17,262 nt of DNA from the NCBI GenBank assembly GCA_011057175.1, contig DSBZ01000058.1, positions 1 to 17,262 of the forward strand. Direction: 5' to 3'. This DNA comes from Candidatus Acetothermia bacterium (GTDB lineage: Bacteria > Bipolaricaulota > Bipolaricaulia > Bipolaricaulales > Bipolaricaulaceae). The notes beneath the pieces were generated by a model, which had not been told where the DNA came from, searched no databases, and was given only the letters and a program-made list of their open reading frames with translations. Made by a program: the position numbers and the translations under genes. Below, piece by piece: positions 7,217 to 13,885 of this stretch (its first letter is position 1; the number at the start of each line of letters is the position of its first letter).

Positions 7217-8461
7217 GGCGGGCGCGAACCGCCGGGAGAAACCGAGGTGCCCCTCCGGTTGAGGCGAGTTGGGGACGGTCAGGTAAGGGATCCGGATCCC
7301 CTGAGCCACGATGTAACCGGACCCCCCGGGGGCGAGCTCGGCCCAGTCGTCTCGGGCGTAGGTGCGCTCCATCTCCTCGCGGGGGACGGAGTGGGTGAGG
7401 ATCCCTCCCCGGCGTGAGCGATCGTAGCGAGTCAGGTTCCGGCGCCACGATTCCTCGAACGGGACGTCGAGGTAGAGGATGGCCCCCCTCTGGAGGACCT
7501 CGCATGGGAGGCGGGCAAGGGCATCGTGGTACGCGGTCGGCCCACCACGAGCGAACTCCACGATCACCGTCTCCCCGGCCTGGGCGGGATGGCGGAGGAG
7601 CTCCTCCCCGAGGACGAGAACGAGAAACGGCCACAGGTGATCGTCGGACACGGCGTAGTTCTCCCCCGCGCGCCGGGAATGAAGGCGACCCCGGCCGACC
7701 CTCTCCCACAGGTCGTCCTCGACGAACTTCTGCCACAGGAGCGGGAAGTCATCCGCGATCCGCAACTGGCCAACATGGTACTGCTCAGCGCGCTCATCGG
7801 GGAGGATCTCGGTCAAGAACTGGATGAGCTCGGACTTGCCCGCTGCGGGGCGCCCGAGGAGGAGGAGATAGGGGAAGATCCCTTCGCGCGCTTGGGGCTG
7901 GTAGACGAGGCCCGCCTTCGTGGCGAGGTCGGCGATCACCGCGGCCGGCGCCCGGTCAGCGTCCACGAACTCCAGGGCATGCCCTCGCTCAGCGTGCCAT
8001 CGATCGAGCTGAGCGAGCATCGCCGCTAGGACCTCCTCCGGCACCGCGTACCGGGGGTCGCCCCGCGCCTCCTGGCGGGCGAGGGAGACCGGGATCGGGG
8101 CGGACAGCCGCAGGAAACGATCCGGCCAGAGGAGGTTCCCCTCCCGGCGCGCGAACGCCTCGAGGAACGTTCGATCGCCGAGGACAGAAGCGTAAGCGGC
8201 GTGGACCCCGAGGTGCGATTCCGCGATCACCGTCTTCCCACAGGCGAGTGAATCGCGGATCGCTTGCTCCTGACGGGGCAATTCCGCCCAAATCGCCTCG
8301 TTCAGCCGGGACCGTTCCCGAAAGAGGTCGATCCTCCCTCTCTCCGCGACCTCCTTCACCAGCTCTGGGAAGACGATCACCTCTCGGGGGTAGTAGAGAC
8401 GAAGGACGGACAGGAGCTCGCTCTTCCCCAGCGCGGGCAGGCCTTCGAGGGCGAAGTACAT
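7181..8461 (-). CDS. Tandem P-loop kinase-like protein of unknown substrate
   Basis: 426 residues with two P-loop NTPase domains in a row. Domain 1 (about 1-180) begins FALEGLPALGKSE (Walker A at residues 7-14) and resembles deoxynucleoside/thymidylate-kinase-like folds, with a TVIAESHLG strand and a lid-like RQEARGD region. Domain 2 (about 195-426) begins LLLGRPAAGKSE (Walker A 203-210), with TVIVEFARGG and an Arg-rich SWRRNLTRYDRSRRG lid. I do not recognise a named family, and the substrate is unknown. ATG 8461 is chosen because both the P-loop strand and the tRNA boundary fit; longer starts would lie inside tRNA-Val. There is no Shine-Dalgarno site, and only 8 nt separate the start from the tRNA 3' end, so the gene is probably expressed from the tRNA promoter as a processed, near-leaderless mRNA. 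Confidence 0.75.
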   Translation of the reverse strand: MYFALEGLPALGKSELLSVLRLYYPREVIVFPELVKEVAERGRIDLFRERSRLNEAIWAELPRQEQAIRDSLACGKTVIAESHLGVHAAYASVLGDRTFLEAFARREGNLLWPDRFLRLSAPIPVSLARQEARGDPRYAVPEEVLAAMLAQLDRWHAERGHALEFVDADRAPAAVIADLATKAGLVYQPQAREGIFPYLLLLGRPAAGKSELIQFLTEILPDERAEQYHVGQLRIADDFPLLWQKFVEDDLWERVGRGRLHSRRAGENYAVSDDHLWPFLVLVLGEELLRHPAQAGETVIVEFARGGPTAYHDALARLPCEVLQRGAILYLDVPFEESWRRNLTRYDRSRRGGILTHSVPREEMERTYARDDWAELAPGGSGYIVAQGIRIPYLTVPNSPQPEGHLGFSRRFAPALTALWRLALGR

Positions 8462-8469
8462 GGGAGCTA

Positions 8470-8542
8470 TGGGCGGAGGAGGACTTGAACCCCCGGCTTC
8501 TCCCCCGTGAAGGGAGCGCTCTACCAACTGAGCTATCCGCCC
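8470..8542 (-). tRNA. tRNA-Val(CAC)
   Basis: A full cloverleaf reads on the - strand. It has a perfect 7-bp acceptor (GGGCGGA/TCCGCCC), a GCTC/GAGC D stem, and a CTCCC/GGGAG anticodon stem with loop TTCACGG (anticodon CAC, reads GUG). The T arm is GGGGG/CCTCC with loop TTCAAGT and one G-U pair, and the discriminator is A. CCA is not encoded. It sits between the RNase E/G gene and the tandem kinase gene. Confidence 0.95.
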
Positions 8543-8551
8543 TCGGCAACG

Positions 8552-8580
8552 ATGGTAGCTCCCTCCGCTTCCCCGTGCAA
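8552..8580 (-). promoter_or_regulatory. Promoter for tRNA-Val and probably the kinase gene
   Basis: On the - strand TTGCAC (8580-8575), 17 nt, then TACCAT (8557-8552), followed 9 nt later by the tRNA 5' end. Spacing and position fit a housekeeping promoter, although the -35 matches only its TTG. The same TACCAT box in a similar context (GCTACCAT ... TTGCC / GCTGCC) precedes the DUF554 gene at 17224. Confidence 0.5.
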
Positions 8581-8587
8581 CGAGGGT

Positions 8588-9895
8588 CTAGCTCTCCTCG
8601 ATATCGTCGATCATCGCCACCAGCGACTCCCCCTCCCGGCGGCGGGTGATCTCGACCAGTCCAAGCTTGGTCACACCGATGAGGTCGGCAGGCACCCGAT
8701 CCTTCTTCAGTTCCTGAGCGAGGAGGGCCATCACCTTTTCCTCGTCGCCGCTTTCCATGTCCACGAAATCGACGATGATGATCCCCGAGATCTTGCGCAG
8801 CCTGAGGATCCTCGGGATCTCGCGCGCCGCCTCGAGGTTCGTGCTGAGGATCGCCGCATCCTGGTTACGGTGTCGGACGTCGGAACCCGTGTTGACGTCG
8901 ATCGCTGTGAGGGCCTCCGTTTCGTCCACGACGAGGAACCCGCCCGCCTTGAGGGGGATCCGGCGCTGCAGCACCTCGCGCAACCGGCGCTCGATGTCGT
9001 AGCGCACGAACAACGGGACCGTTCCCCGATACATCCGGACGCGGTGCCGGAGCCGAGGGAGACGTAGCTGGTCCAAGAACTCCACGACCTCCTCGTGTTG
9101 CTCAGCGTCGTCCACGATGAGGGAGCCGACGCTGTCGAGGAAGCGGTCACGCACGAGCGTGCGCACGAGGTCGAGGGGTTGGTGAAGGAGGCGGGGCGGC
9201 GGGGATTCCGCAGCCGCTGCCGCGATCCCCTCCCATAGCGTGCGGAGGTAGCGGAAGTCGAACTCCAGGTCCTCTTCGGACGCGCGGAGGGCCGCCGTAC
9301 GAGCGATGAGCCCTTGCCCTTCCCCTTTCAGGCCGTACGCGATCTGGCGGAGGCGGTGGGCCTCCTCGTGCCCGCTCACGCGGCGAGAGACCCCGACCCG
9401 ATCTTCGGTGGGAAGGAACACCCAGTACCGGCCGGGGAGGCTGACCTTCGTCGTCCCCTGGGGGTTCTTCTTCCCCATGCCCTCCCGACGGACTTGGACC
9501 ACGACCGCATCGCCAGGGCGAATCACCTTCTGGATGGGGGCGCTCTCCTTCCATGGCTCGAAGCCCTTCGCCCGGAGGAGGGAGTCGTTGATCTCGTGCT
9601 CGGACAGGAACAGGGCTTTCTTCTCTCCGACGTTGACGAACGCGGCTCCCATCCCAGGGAGGACCGTCTCCACCCGCCCTTTGTAGATGTTCCCGACGAG
9701 CGCCTGCCGCGTGGGGACCTCGAAGTGCACCTCCACGAGCTCGCCGTCCTCGACGATCGCCACCCGCCGCCGGGGCCCGGCGAGCGTGCGCTCGACCGTG
9801 ATCAGGATGTGGTTACCCTTGAGCGTAGGGCCTCCCTCGGCAACGCTCCCCGTGCGGGGGCGGCTCCACCACCTGTCGGGGGGCGCTGGGTCCAC
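8588..9895 (-). CDS. rng: Ribonuclease E/G family endoribonuclease, short form without Zn-link
   Basis: 435 residues. An S1-type domain (GNIYKGRVETVLPGMGAAFV, about 68-87) precedes the RNase H-like and catalytic core. The metal-binding aspartates lie in TAIDVNTG (D333) and VDFVDM (D376), 43 apart as in E. coli RNase E (D303/D346). The protein stops soon after GLVEITRRREGESL, just where the CPxC zinc-link of RNase E/G would follow, so the Zn-link and small dimerisation domain are absent. It probably processes rRNA and mRNA in the cytosol. The start is uncertain: GTG 9895 is the only standard codon near the right place and leaves about 24 extra residues before KGNHILITVE, where relatives begin. 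A consensus-like promoter ends 8 nt before it. It lies 50 nt after rplT and may be both co-transcribed and separately driven. Confidence 0.88.
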   Translation of the reverse strand: MDPAPPDRWWSRPRTGSVAEGGPTLKGNHILITVERTLAGPRRRVAIVEDGELVEVHFEVPTRQALVGNIYKGRVETVLPGMGAAFVNVGEKKALFLSEHEINDSLLRAKGFEPWKESAPIQKVIRPGDAVVVQVRREGMGKKNPQGTTKVSLPGRYWVFLPTEDRVGVSRRVSGHEEAHRLRQIAYGLKGEGQGLIARTAALRASEEDLEFDFRYLRTLWEGIAAAAAESPPPRLLHQPLDLVRTLVRDRFLDSVGSLIVDDAEQHEEVVEFLDQLRLPRLRHRVRMYRGTVPLFVRYDIERRLREVLQRRIPLKAGGFLVVDETEALTAIDVNTGSDVRHRNQDAAILSTNLEAAREIPRILRLRKISGIIIVDFVDMESGDEEKVMALLAQELKKDRVPADLIGVTKLGLVEITRRREGESLVAMIDDIEES

Positions 9896-9903
9896 CCGCG
9901 GCG

Positions 9904-9932
9904 ATCAGACTGGGGCGAGGCGGCAATGTCAA
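9904..9932 (-). promoter_or_regulatory. Promoter of the RNase E/G gene
   Basis: On the - strand a perfect TTGACA (9932-9927), 17 nt, then TCTGAT (9909-9904, 4 of 6 matches), in the 50-nt gap after rplT. The expected transcription start falls at about 9897, two bases before GTG 9895, so the transcript would be essentially leaderless. Confidence 0.55.
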
Positions 9933-9945
9933 TACCAACCTTGTT

Positions 9946-10302
9946 TCAACCGTTCTGTGGCTCCTTCGCTGCGGCCACGATGCAGGAGAAGGCCTCCTGA
10001 TCGCGGTAGGCGATATCAGCGAGCATCTTCCTGTTCAACGCGATCCCGGCTCGGCGTAGGCCGCCCATGAACGCGGAGTAGGAGACCCCTTCGCTCCGCG
10101 TGGCTGCCCCGATCCGCACCATCCACAGCCTCCGCATGGTGCGCTTCTCGAGCTTTCGCGACACGTACATGTGCCGCCGCGCCTTGAACACAGATTGTTT
10201 GGCGATGCGATAGCAGGATCGCCGTTTCCCCTTGAACCCTTTCGCAGCCCTCAGGACCTTCCGGCGTCGCCGCCCGTGTTTCACCCCTCCCGGAACGCGC
10301 AT
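9946..10302 (-). CDS. rplT: 50S ribosomal protein L20
   Basis: 118 residues, the standard L20 length. It is very basic, with the N-terminal extension RVPGGVKHGRRRRKVLRAAK that threads into 23S rRNA, then GFKGKRRSCYRIAKQSV and the globular domain YSAFMGGLRRAGIALNRKML. It is an early assembly protein of the 50S subunit, and in several bacteria it also represses its own infC-rpmI-rplT operon. ATG 10302 is preceded by GAGGAGGGG and gives the canonical N-terminus; an upstream in-frame start would run into rpmI. It is 14 nt from the rpmI stop. No L20 operator-like pseudoknot was recognised by eye. Confidence 0.97.
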   Translation of the reverse strand: MRVPGGVKHGRRRRKVLRAAKGFKGKRRSCYRIAKQSVFKARRHMYVSRKLEKRTMRRLWMVRIGAATRSEGVSYSAFMGGLRRAGIALNRKMLADIAYRDQEAFSCIVAAAKEPQNG

Positions 10303-10316
10303 CGTTGCCCCTCCTC

Positions 10317-10508
10317 TCAGATGTTCAGCATTCGTCGCAGGCGCTTGCGATCCGCACCACACGCCTCCACGGGACGCTTCGCCTCTCGACGATACTGCGG
10401 CCGCATCTTGGACAGCTTGTGCTTGCGGTTGGCGCGGCGGTGGAAGATCCTCCCCGTCCCCGAGATCCTAAACCTCTTCGCTGACGATCTGTGGGTCCTT
10501 GTCTTCAT
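10317..10508 (-). CDS. rpmI: 50S ribosomal protein L35
   Basis: 63 residues and highly basic, with the family pattern KTRTHRSSAKRFRISGTG, the HKLSK motif and the C-terminal KRLRRMLN. It is a structural protein of the large subunit. ATG 10508 has a strong ribosome site (AAGGAGG, 5 nt spacing) located inside the end of infC. The coding regions overlap by 41 nt in different frames, so translation of the two is probably coupled. Confidence 0.96.
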   Translation of the reverse strand: MKTRTHRSSAKRFRISGTGRIFHRRANRKHKLSKMRPQYRREAKRPVEACGADRKRLRRMLNI

Positions 10509-11022
10509 TGCGCCCTCCTTTGCGGGGCAGGGGGACGAGCAGCATCTGCAGGGTTCGTCCCTTGGTGACCGCTTCCTGGTCCACTCTGGCCATGTCCTTG
10601 GTCTCTGTCGTGACCCGGGTCAGGATCTCCTCGCCTTTGCCGATGTGGATGATCTGGCGCCCCTTGAAGAACACCGACACCCGCACCTTGTGGCCGGCGT
10701 CGAGGAACTCCCGGATCCGCCCAAGCTTCGTCTGGAAGTCGTGTTCTCCGGTCTGGATCGTGAACTTCACCTCTTTGAGGCGGGACGTCTTCTGTTGCTT
10801 CTTCTCCCGCTTCCCCAGCTGATACCGGTACTTCCCGTAGTCCACGATCTTGCACACCACGGGGTTCGCTTCGGGAGCCACCTCCACGAGATCGAGCCCC
10901 CTCTCGCGCGCGAGGGCGAGGGCGCTCTCCACCGGGTGGACTCCCAAGCTTCGTCCGTCGGCGTCGATCAGTAGAACTTCCCGCGATCGAATCTGCTCGT
11001 TTACCCGAAACTCCCGTCGAAT
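10468..11022 (-). CDS. infC: Translation initiation factor IF-3 (AUU start)
   Basis: 184 residues. The N-terminal domain begins RREFRVNEQIRSREVLLID (2-20), then GLDLVEVAPEANPVVCKIVD and the linker DYGKYRYQL. The C-terminal domain has KEVKFTIQTGEHDFQTKL, HKVRVSVFFKGR and the closing TLQMLLVPL. IF-3 binds the 30S subunit and rejects non-standard start codons. No ATG, GTG or TTG lies at the conserved N-terminus. The family start coincides with an ATT at 11022, five nt after a perfect AGGAGG (11033-11028). AUU starts are the known basis of IF-3 autoregulation in E. coli. The first standard in-frame codon, TTG 10947, would remove 25 conserved residues. It starts 23 nt after nadD and overlaps rpmI by 41 nt. 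Confidence 0.95.
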   Translation of the reverse strand: MRREFRVNEQIRSREVLLIDADGRSLGVHPVESALALARERGLDLVEVAPEANPVVCKIVDYGKYRYQLGKREKKQQKTSRLKEVKFTIQTGEHDFQTKLGRIREFLDAGHKVRVSVFFKGRQIIHIGKGEEILTRVTTETKDMARVDQEAVTKGRTLQMLLVPLPRKGGRNEDKDPQIVSEEV

Positions 11023-11027
11023 AGGTC

Positions 11028-11048
11028 CCTCCTCATGCCGGTATTCTA
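11028..11048 (-). promoter_or_regulatory. infC translation signal and possible -10 element
   Basis: AGGAGG at 11033-11028 is a perfect Shine-Dalgarno sequence 5 nt before the AUU start. TAGAAT at 11048-11043, which includes the nadD stop, matches the -10 consensus in 5 of 6 bases, but no good -35 is present. An internal infC promoter is possible, not established. Confidence 0.45.
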
Positions 11049-11669
11049 GCCGCCTTCAGGCGATGGGGCCACGCCGTACAGGCCGTTTGTGCGGATCCAC
11101 CGGTCCACCGCCGGTGGAACCATCCCTAAGGTGGGGAGCCCTTCCCGGTAGCGGCGGCGGACTTCGGAGGATGACACGGAGATCGTGGGCATCTTCAGGA
11201 AGTGCACCTCCGCTCGGTCGAACGGCGGCCGATGGAACGTCGCTGCGGACACGCCGGGGCGCGGGGCGACGATGAACGGGCAGCTCGCGAGGAGCCGCTG
11301 CCAGTCGCGCCAGGTCTCGATCTGGGCGAAGATGTCCGCGCCCACGATGTACGCCACCCCTTGGCGGTAGACCTCCTTCAGGGCGGCCACCGTATCCACG
11401 GTGTAGCAGGGGCCGGTCCGGTCCACCTCAAACCGGGATACGGTGAAGCCGGGGTGCCCGGCCACGGCGAGGCGGACCATCATGTACCTCGCTTCAGCGG
11501 ATACCCCCTCGTCGACCGCGCGGTGGGGAGGGCACCCCGTGGGCAGGAACACGACCTCGCGCAGCCCGAACTGGCGCCATGCCTCCTCGGCCACGCGGAG
11601 GTGGCCGACGTGGATGGGGTTGAACGTGCCCCCGAACAGGCCGGTCTTACCCTGCAAGCTCAAAGGCAT
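11046..11669 (-). CDS. nadD: Nicotinate-nucleotide adenylyltransferase
   Basis: 207 residues. The nucleotidyltransferase signature GLFGGTFNPIHVGHLRVAE (10-28) carries the (H/T)xGH motif. Further family matches are the substrate loop FLPTGCPPHR, the strand YIVGADIFAQIETWRDWQ, and the C-terminal ISVSSSEVRRR, equivalent to ISxTxxR. It makes deamido-NAD from nicotinate mononucleotide and ATP in the cytosol. ATG 11669 lies inside the end of obgE (23-nt overlap) behind GGGGAGA. A TTG four codons on is an alternative with little effect. An obg-nadD pair is common in bacteria, but the usual next gene rsfS is missing and infC follows at 23 nt. Confidence 0.94.
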   Translation of the reverse strand: MPLSLQGKTGLFGGTFNPIHVGHLRVAEEAWRQFGLREVVFLPTGCPPHRAVDEGVSAEARYMMVRLAVAGHPGFTVSRFEVDRTGPCYTVDTVAALKEVYRQGVAYIVGADIFAQIETWRDWQRLLASCPFIVAPRPGVSAATFHRPPFDRAEVHFLKMPTISVSSSEVRRRYREGLPTLGMVPPAVDRWIRTNGLYGVAPSPEGG

Positions 11670-12918
11670 TCTCCCCAATGCGCACCGTGGCCCCGGGCTT
11701 GAGCCCGCGCCGCTTGAGGGCGGCGATGACCCCCAGCCGTTCCAGGCGATGGTAGAAGTACTGCTGGGCATCCTCGGTGGAGAGGTCGAGGCGCCGGGCG
11801 AGCCTCTCCACGGCCGGGCCGCACACGACGAGCTCTCCCCCCTCCTCGGCGACCGTGAACGGAGCCTCGTCTGGGGTGAGCCGCCACACCCGCGTGGGGG
11901 GAGCCTCGGCCTCCGGGACGAGGGATGGTGCCGCGCGGAGTCTGTCCCACACGAGGAACAAGAGCTCGCGTACGCCCCGCCCAGTGACAGCGGAGATCGG
12001 ATGGAGCTCGATCCCTTCTTTGCGGAACCGCTCCACCTCCGCTGCGATCCGCTCCGGGGACAGGAGATCGGCCTTGTTCCCCGCCACCACCTCCGGCTTG
12101 TCCCTCAGCTCCGGCCACGCCTCGAGCTCCCGCCGGAGGAGGCGATGGTCCGCGAGCGGGTCACGCCCCTCCACCCCTGCGAGGTCCACGAGGTGAAGGA
12201 GGACCCGCGCCCTCGTCGCGTGACGGAGGAATCGATCCCCGAGCCCCTTGCCGTGGTGGGCGCCCTCGATCAGCCCGGGGAGGTCGGCCATCACGAGCGA
12301 ACTGCCGTCCCCCACCTCGACGAGTCCGAGGTTGGGGGAGAGCGTGGTGAACGGGTACGGGGCGACCTTGACCCTCTTCCGGGACACGCGCGCGAGGAGG
12401 GATGATTTCCCCACGTTGGGAAACCCAACGATCCCCACGTCGGCCAGCGCCCGGAGTTCGAGCTGGAGCCAGCGTTCCTCCCCTGGCTCCCCGAACTCGC
12501 GGATCCGCGGGGCCTGGCGGGCGGAGGTGGCGAATGCCTTGTTGCCGCGTCCACCCCGTCCGCCGTGGGCGATCCGGACCTCCGCCCCGTCGCGGACGAG
12601 GTCGGCGAGGACCTCCCCCGTCCCCGCCTCGCGCACGATGGTACCGACGGGAACATGGATGACGAGATCAGTACCGTCTTTGCCCTGCCGGCAGTTCGGG
12701 CCGCCGTGGCCACCGTGCCCGGCGCGGAAGTGGACCTGGGTTTGGAACCGAGCGAGGGTTGCCACGGAACGGGTGGCATGGAGGATCACGTCTCCCCCCC
12801 GACCGCCGTTCCCGCCATCCGGGGTGCCGCGGGGGTTAGAGCGAGTGCGATGGAAACTGATCAGGCCGTTGCCCCCCCGGCCAGAGGCGACGTGGATCTT
12901 CGCCTCGTCAATCCACAT
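11647..12918 (-). CDS. obgE: GTPase Obg (with OCT domain)
   Basis: 423 residues in three domains. The glycine-rich Obg fold (1-158) has SGRGGNGLISFHR, PDGGNGGRGGDV and GGRGGRGNKAF. The GTPase domain has G1 GFPNVGKSS (165-173), a TT pair in PFTTLSPNLG, G3 DLPGLIEGAH (212-221), G4 NKADLLS and G5 SAVTGRG. The C-terminal OCT domain (about 345-423) includes LSTEDAQQYFYHRLERLGV. It assists late 50S assembly, which fits its place after rplU and rpmA. The start at ATG 12918 matches the family N-terminus (FIDEAKI-like MWIDEAKI), 10 nt after the rpmA stop, without a clear ribosome site; coupling to rpmA is likely. Confidence 0.97.
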   Translation of the reverse strand: MWIDEAKIHVASGRGGNGLISFHRTRSNPRGTPDGGNGGRGGDVILHATRSVATLARFQTQVHFRAGHGGHGGPNCRQGKDGTDLVIHVPVGTIVREAGTGEVLADLVRDGAEVRIAHGGRGGRGNKAFATSARQAPRIREFGEPGEERWLQLELRALADVGIVGFPNVGKSSLLARVSRKRVKVAPYPFTTLSPNLGLVEVGDGSSLVMADLPGLIEGAHHGKGLGDRFLRHATRARVLLHLVDLAGVEGRDPLADHRLLRRELEAWPELRDKPEVVAGNKADLLSPERIAAEVERFRKEGIELHPISAVTGRGVRELLFLVWDRLRAAPSLVPEAEAPPTRVWRLTPDEAPFTVAEEGGELVVCGPAVERLARRLDLSTEDAQQYFYHRLERLGVIAALKRRGLKPGATVRIGENAFELAG

Positions 12919-12928
12919 CCGGAGGGGT

Positions 12929-13189
12929 CTACCCCTCTTCGTGGAGCGGATCCACGTTCACGTACACGCGCTTATGGCCAGCGAAGCGCACCGTCCCCGT
13001 CGTCTTGGCGAAGATCGTGAAGTCCCGGCCCATGCCGACGCCGGAGCCGGGGTAGAACCGGGTCCCCCTCTGGCGGACGATGATGCACCCCGGCTGGACG
13101 AGCTCGCCCCCGTAGCGTTTGACCCCCAACCGCTGACCCGGCGAGTCGTGGACGTTCTGCGTCGAACCGCCGCTGCTCTTGTGTGCCAT
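12929..13189 (-). CDS. rpmA: 50S ribosomal protein L27
   Basis: 86 residues, beginning directly with [20 protein letters not shown], the mature L27 N-terminus that reaches the peptidyl-transferase centre, followed by [20 protein letters not shown] and GHKRVYVNV. The cleavable N-terminal extension of Firmicutes-type L27 is absent. ATG 13189 follows GAGAGGTCAAG and lies 9 nt from the Prp-like stop. Confidence 0.97.
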   Translation of the reverse strand: MAHKSSGGSTQNVHDSPGQRLGVKRYGGELVQPGCIIVRQRGTRFYPGSGVGMGRDFTIFAKTTGTVRFAGHKRVYVNVDPLHEEG

Positions 13190-13198
13190 CTTGACCTC

Positions 13199-13519
13199 TC
13201 ACACCCTCACGCTTTCCCCAACCTCATGGACCACGATCTGCCCGTGGCGGGTGCGGGAAAGCCAACGCAATCCGAGGACCATCGTCTCCACAACGGCATC
13301 GACCTCGCGGTCGAGGAAGAAATCCGACCGATCGACCTGGAATCGCACCTTGTTCCCCTCCCGCACGACCTCCGGGTCGAGATGGAGGTAGTCCCGCAGG
13401 CCGGCGATGGGGGCCTCCACGAGCGCCCTGGCGGCGAGCCCTTCTGCGGACTCGTCCCCATGCAGGGCCACCGTGTGGACCCGGCCCTCCTCGTCGCGCT
13501 CGATCACCACCTCCACCAC
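13199..13519 (-). CDS. Prp/YsxB-like protein lacking the catalytic cysteine
   Basis: A 106-residue protein between rplU and rpmA, the standard place of the ribosomal-processing cysteine protease Prp (YsxB). The fold signature is recognisable: a strand start (EVVIERDEEGRVHTVALHG), then a helix ARALVEAPIAGLRDYL where Prp has the VCAAVS helix, and a second half VDAVVETMVLGLRWL. The whole protein contains no cysteine, so Prp-type proteolysis is impossible. That agrees with L27 having no extension to remove. It may be a ribosome-assembly or binding protein derived from Prp. GTG 13519 (a second GTG follows) has a good ribosome site (AGGAGGT) within the end of rplU, 3 nt after its stop. Confidence 0.72.
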   Translation of the reverse strand: MVEVVIERDEEGRVHTVALHGDESAEGLAARALVEAPIAGLRDYLHLDPEVVREGNKVRFQVDRSDFFLDREVDAVVETMVLGLRWLSRTRHGQIVVHEVGESVRV

Positions 13520-13522
13520 CGG

Positions 13523-13846
13523 CTACCTCCTCGCGATCGCCAGGATCCGCGTCCGCATGTAGGGCTGGCGGTGGCCCTTCATCCGACGGTAGCCCTTCTT
13601 GGGGGAGAACCGCTGGATGATCACCTTCGGCCCCCGTCCGGCCTCCACCACCTTCCCCACCACCTCGACCCCCTCCACGTAGGGACGACCGATCTCCACG
13701 CCCTGGCCGTTCCGCACGAGGAGGACGCGATCGAACGTCACCTCCTCCCCGACGGCCGTCCTGGGGAGGGACTCGTGCACGATCTCCGTGTCGGCTTCGA
13801 CGCGGTATTGCTTTCCGCCTATCTCCACAACAGCGTACGTAGCCAT
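13523..13846 (-). CDS. rplU: 50S ribosomal protein L21
   Basis: 107 residues. The sequence runs ATYAVVEIGGKQYRVEADTE, then DRVLLV and IGRPYVEGVEV, and ends with the basic RFSPKKGYRRMKGHRQPYMR. All are family hallmarks, and the length is normal. It binds 23S rRNA. ATG 13846 gives the canonical start; ATG 13855 three codons earlier is possible. A TTGCCA-17-TAAGAT promoter lies immediately upstream, making this the first gene of the ribosomal-protein part of the operon. The very short distance suggests a leaderless or nearly leaderless mRNA. Confidence 0.96.
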   Translation of the reverse strand: MATYAVVEIGGKQYRVEADTEIVHESLPRTAVGEEVTFDRVLLVRNGQGVEIGRPYVEGVEVVGKVVEAGRGPKVIIQRFSPKKGYRRMKGHRQPYMRTRILAIARR

Positions 13847-13853
13847 CTGCCTC

Positions 13854-13882
13854 ATCTTAGTGGGAAAAGGTTGCGCTGGCAA
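13854..13882 (-). promoter_or_regulatory. Promoter of the rplU operon
   Basis: On the - strand TTGCCA (13882-13877, 5 of 6 matches), 17 nt, then TAAGAT (13859-13854, 4 of 6), inside the 38-nt metG-rplU gap. Only GAGGCAG separates the -10 from ATG 13846, so transcription should start at or within a few bases of the start codon. Confidence 0.55.
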
Positions 13883-13885
13883 TCC
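13865..13885 (-). terminator. Weak intrinsic terminator after metG
   Basis: On the - strand GGATTGC, loop CAGC, GCAACC forms a 6-bp stem with one bulged A, followed by TTTT. It overlaps the metG stop and the rplU -35 box. It is short, so only partial termination is likely. Confidence 0.35.

Noticed and set aside
8462..8527. Longer N-terminus for the tandem kinase gene (open to 8527)
   Set aside because: The extension lies entirely within tRNA-Val and its flank; ATG 8461 begins exactly at the P-loop strand.
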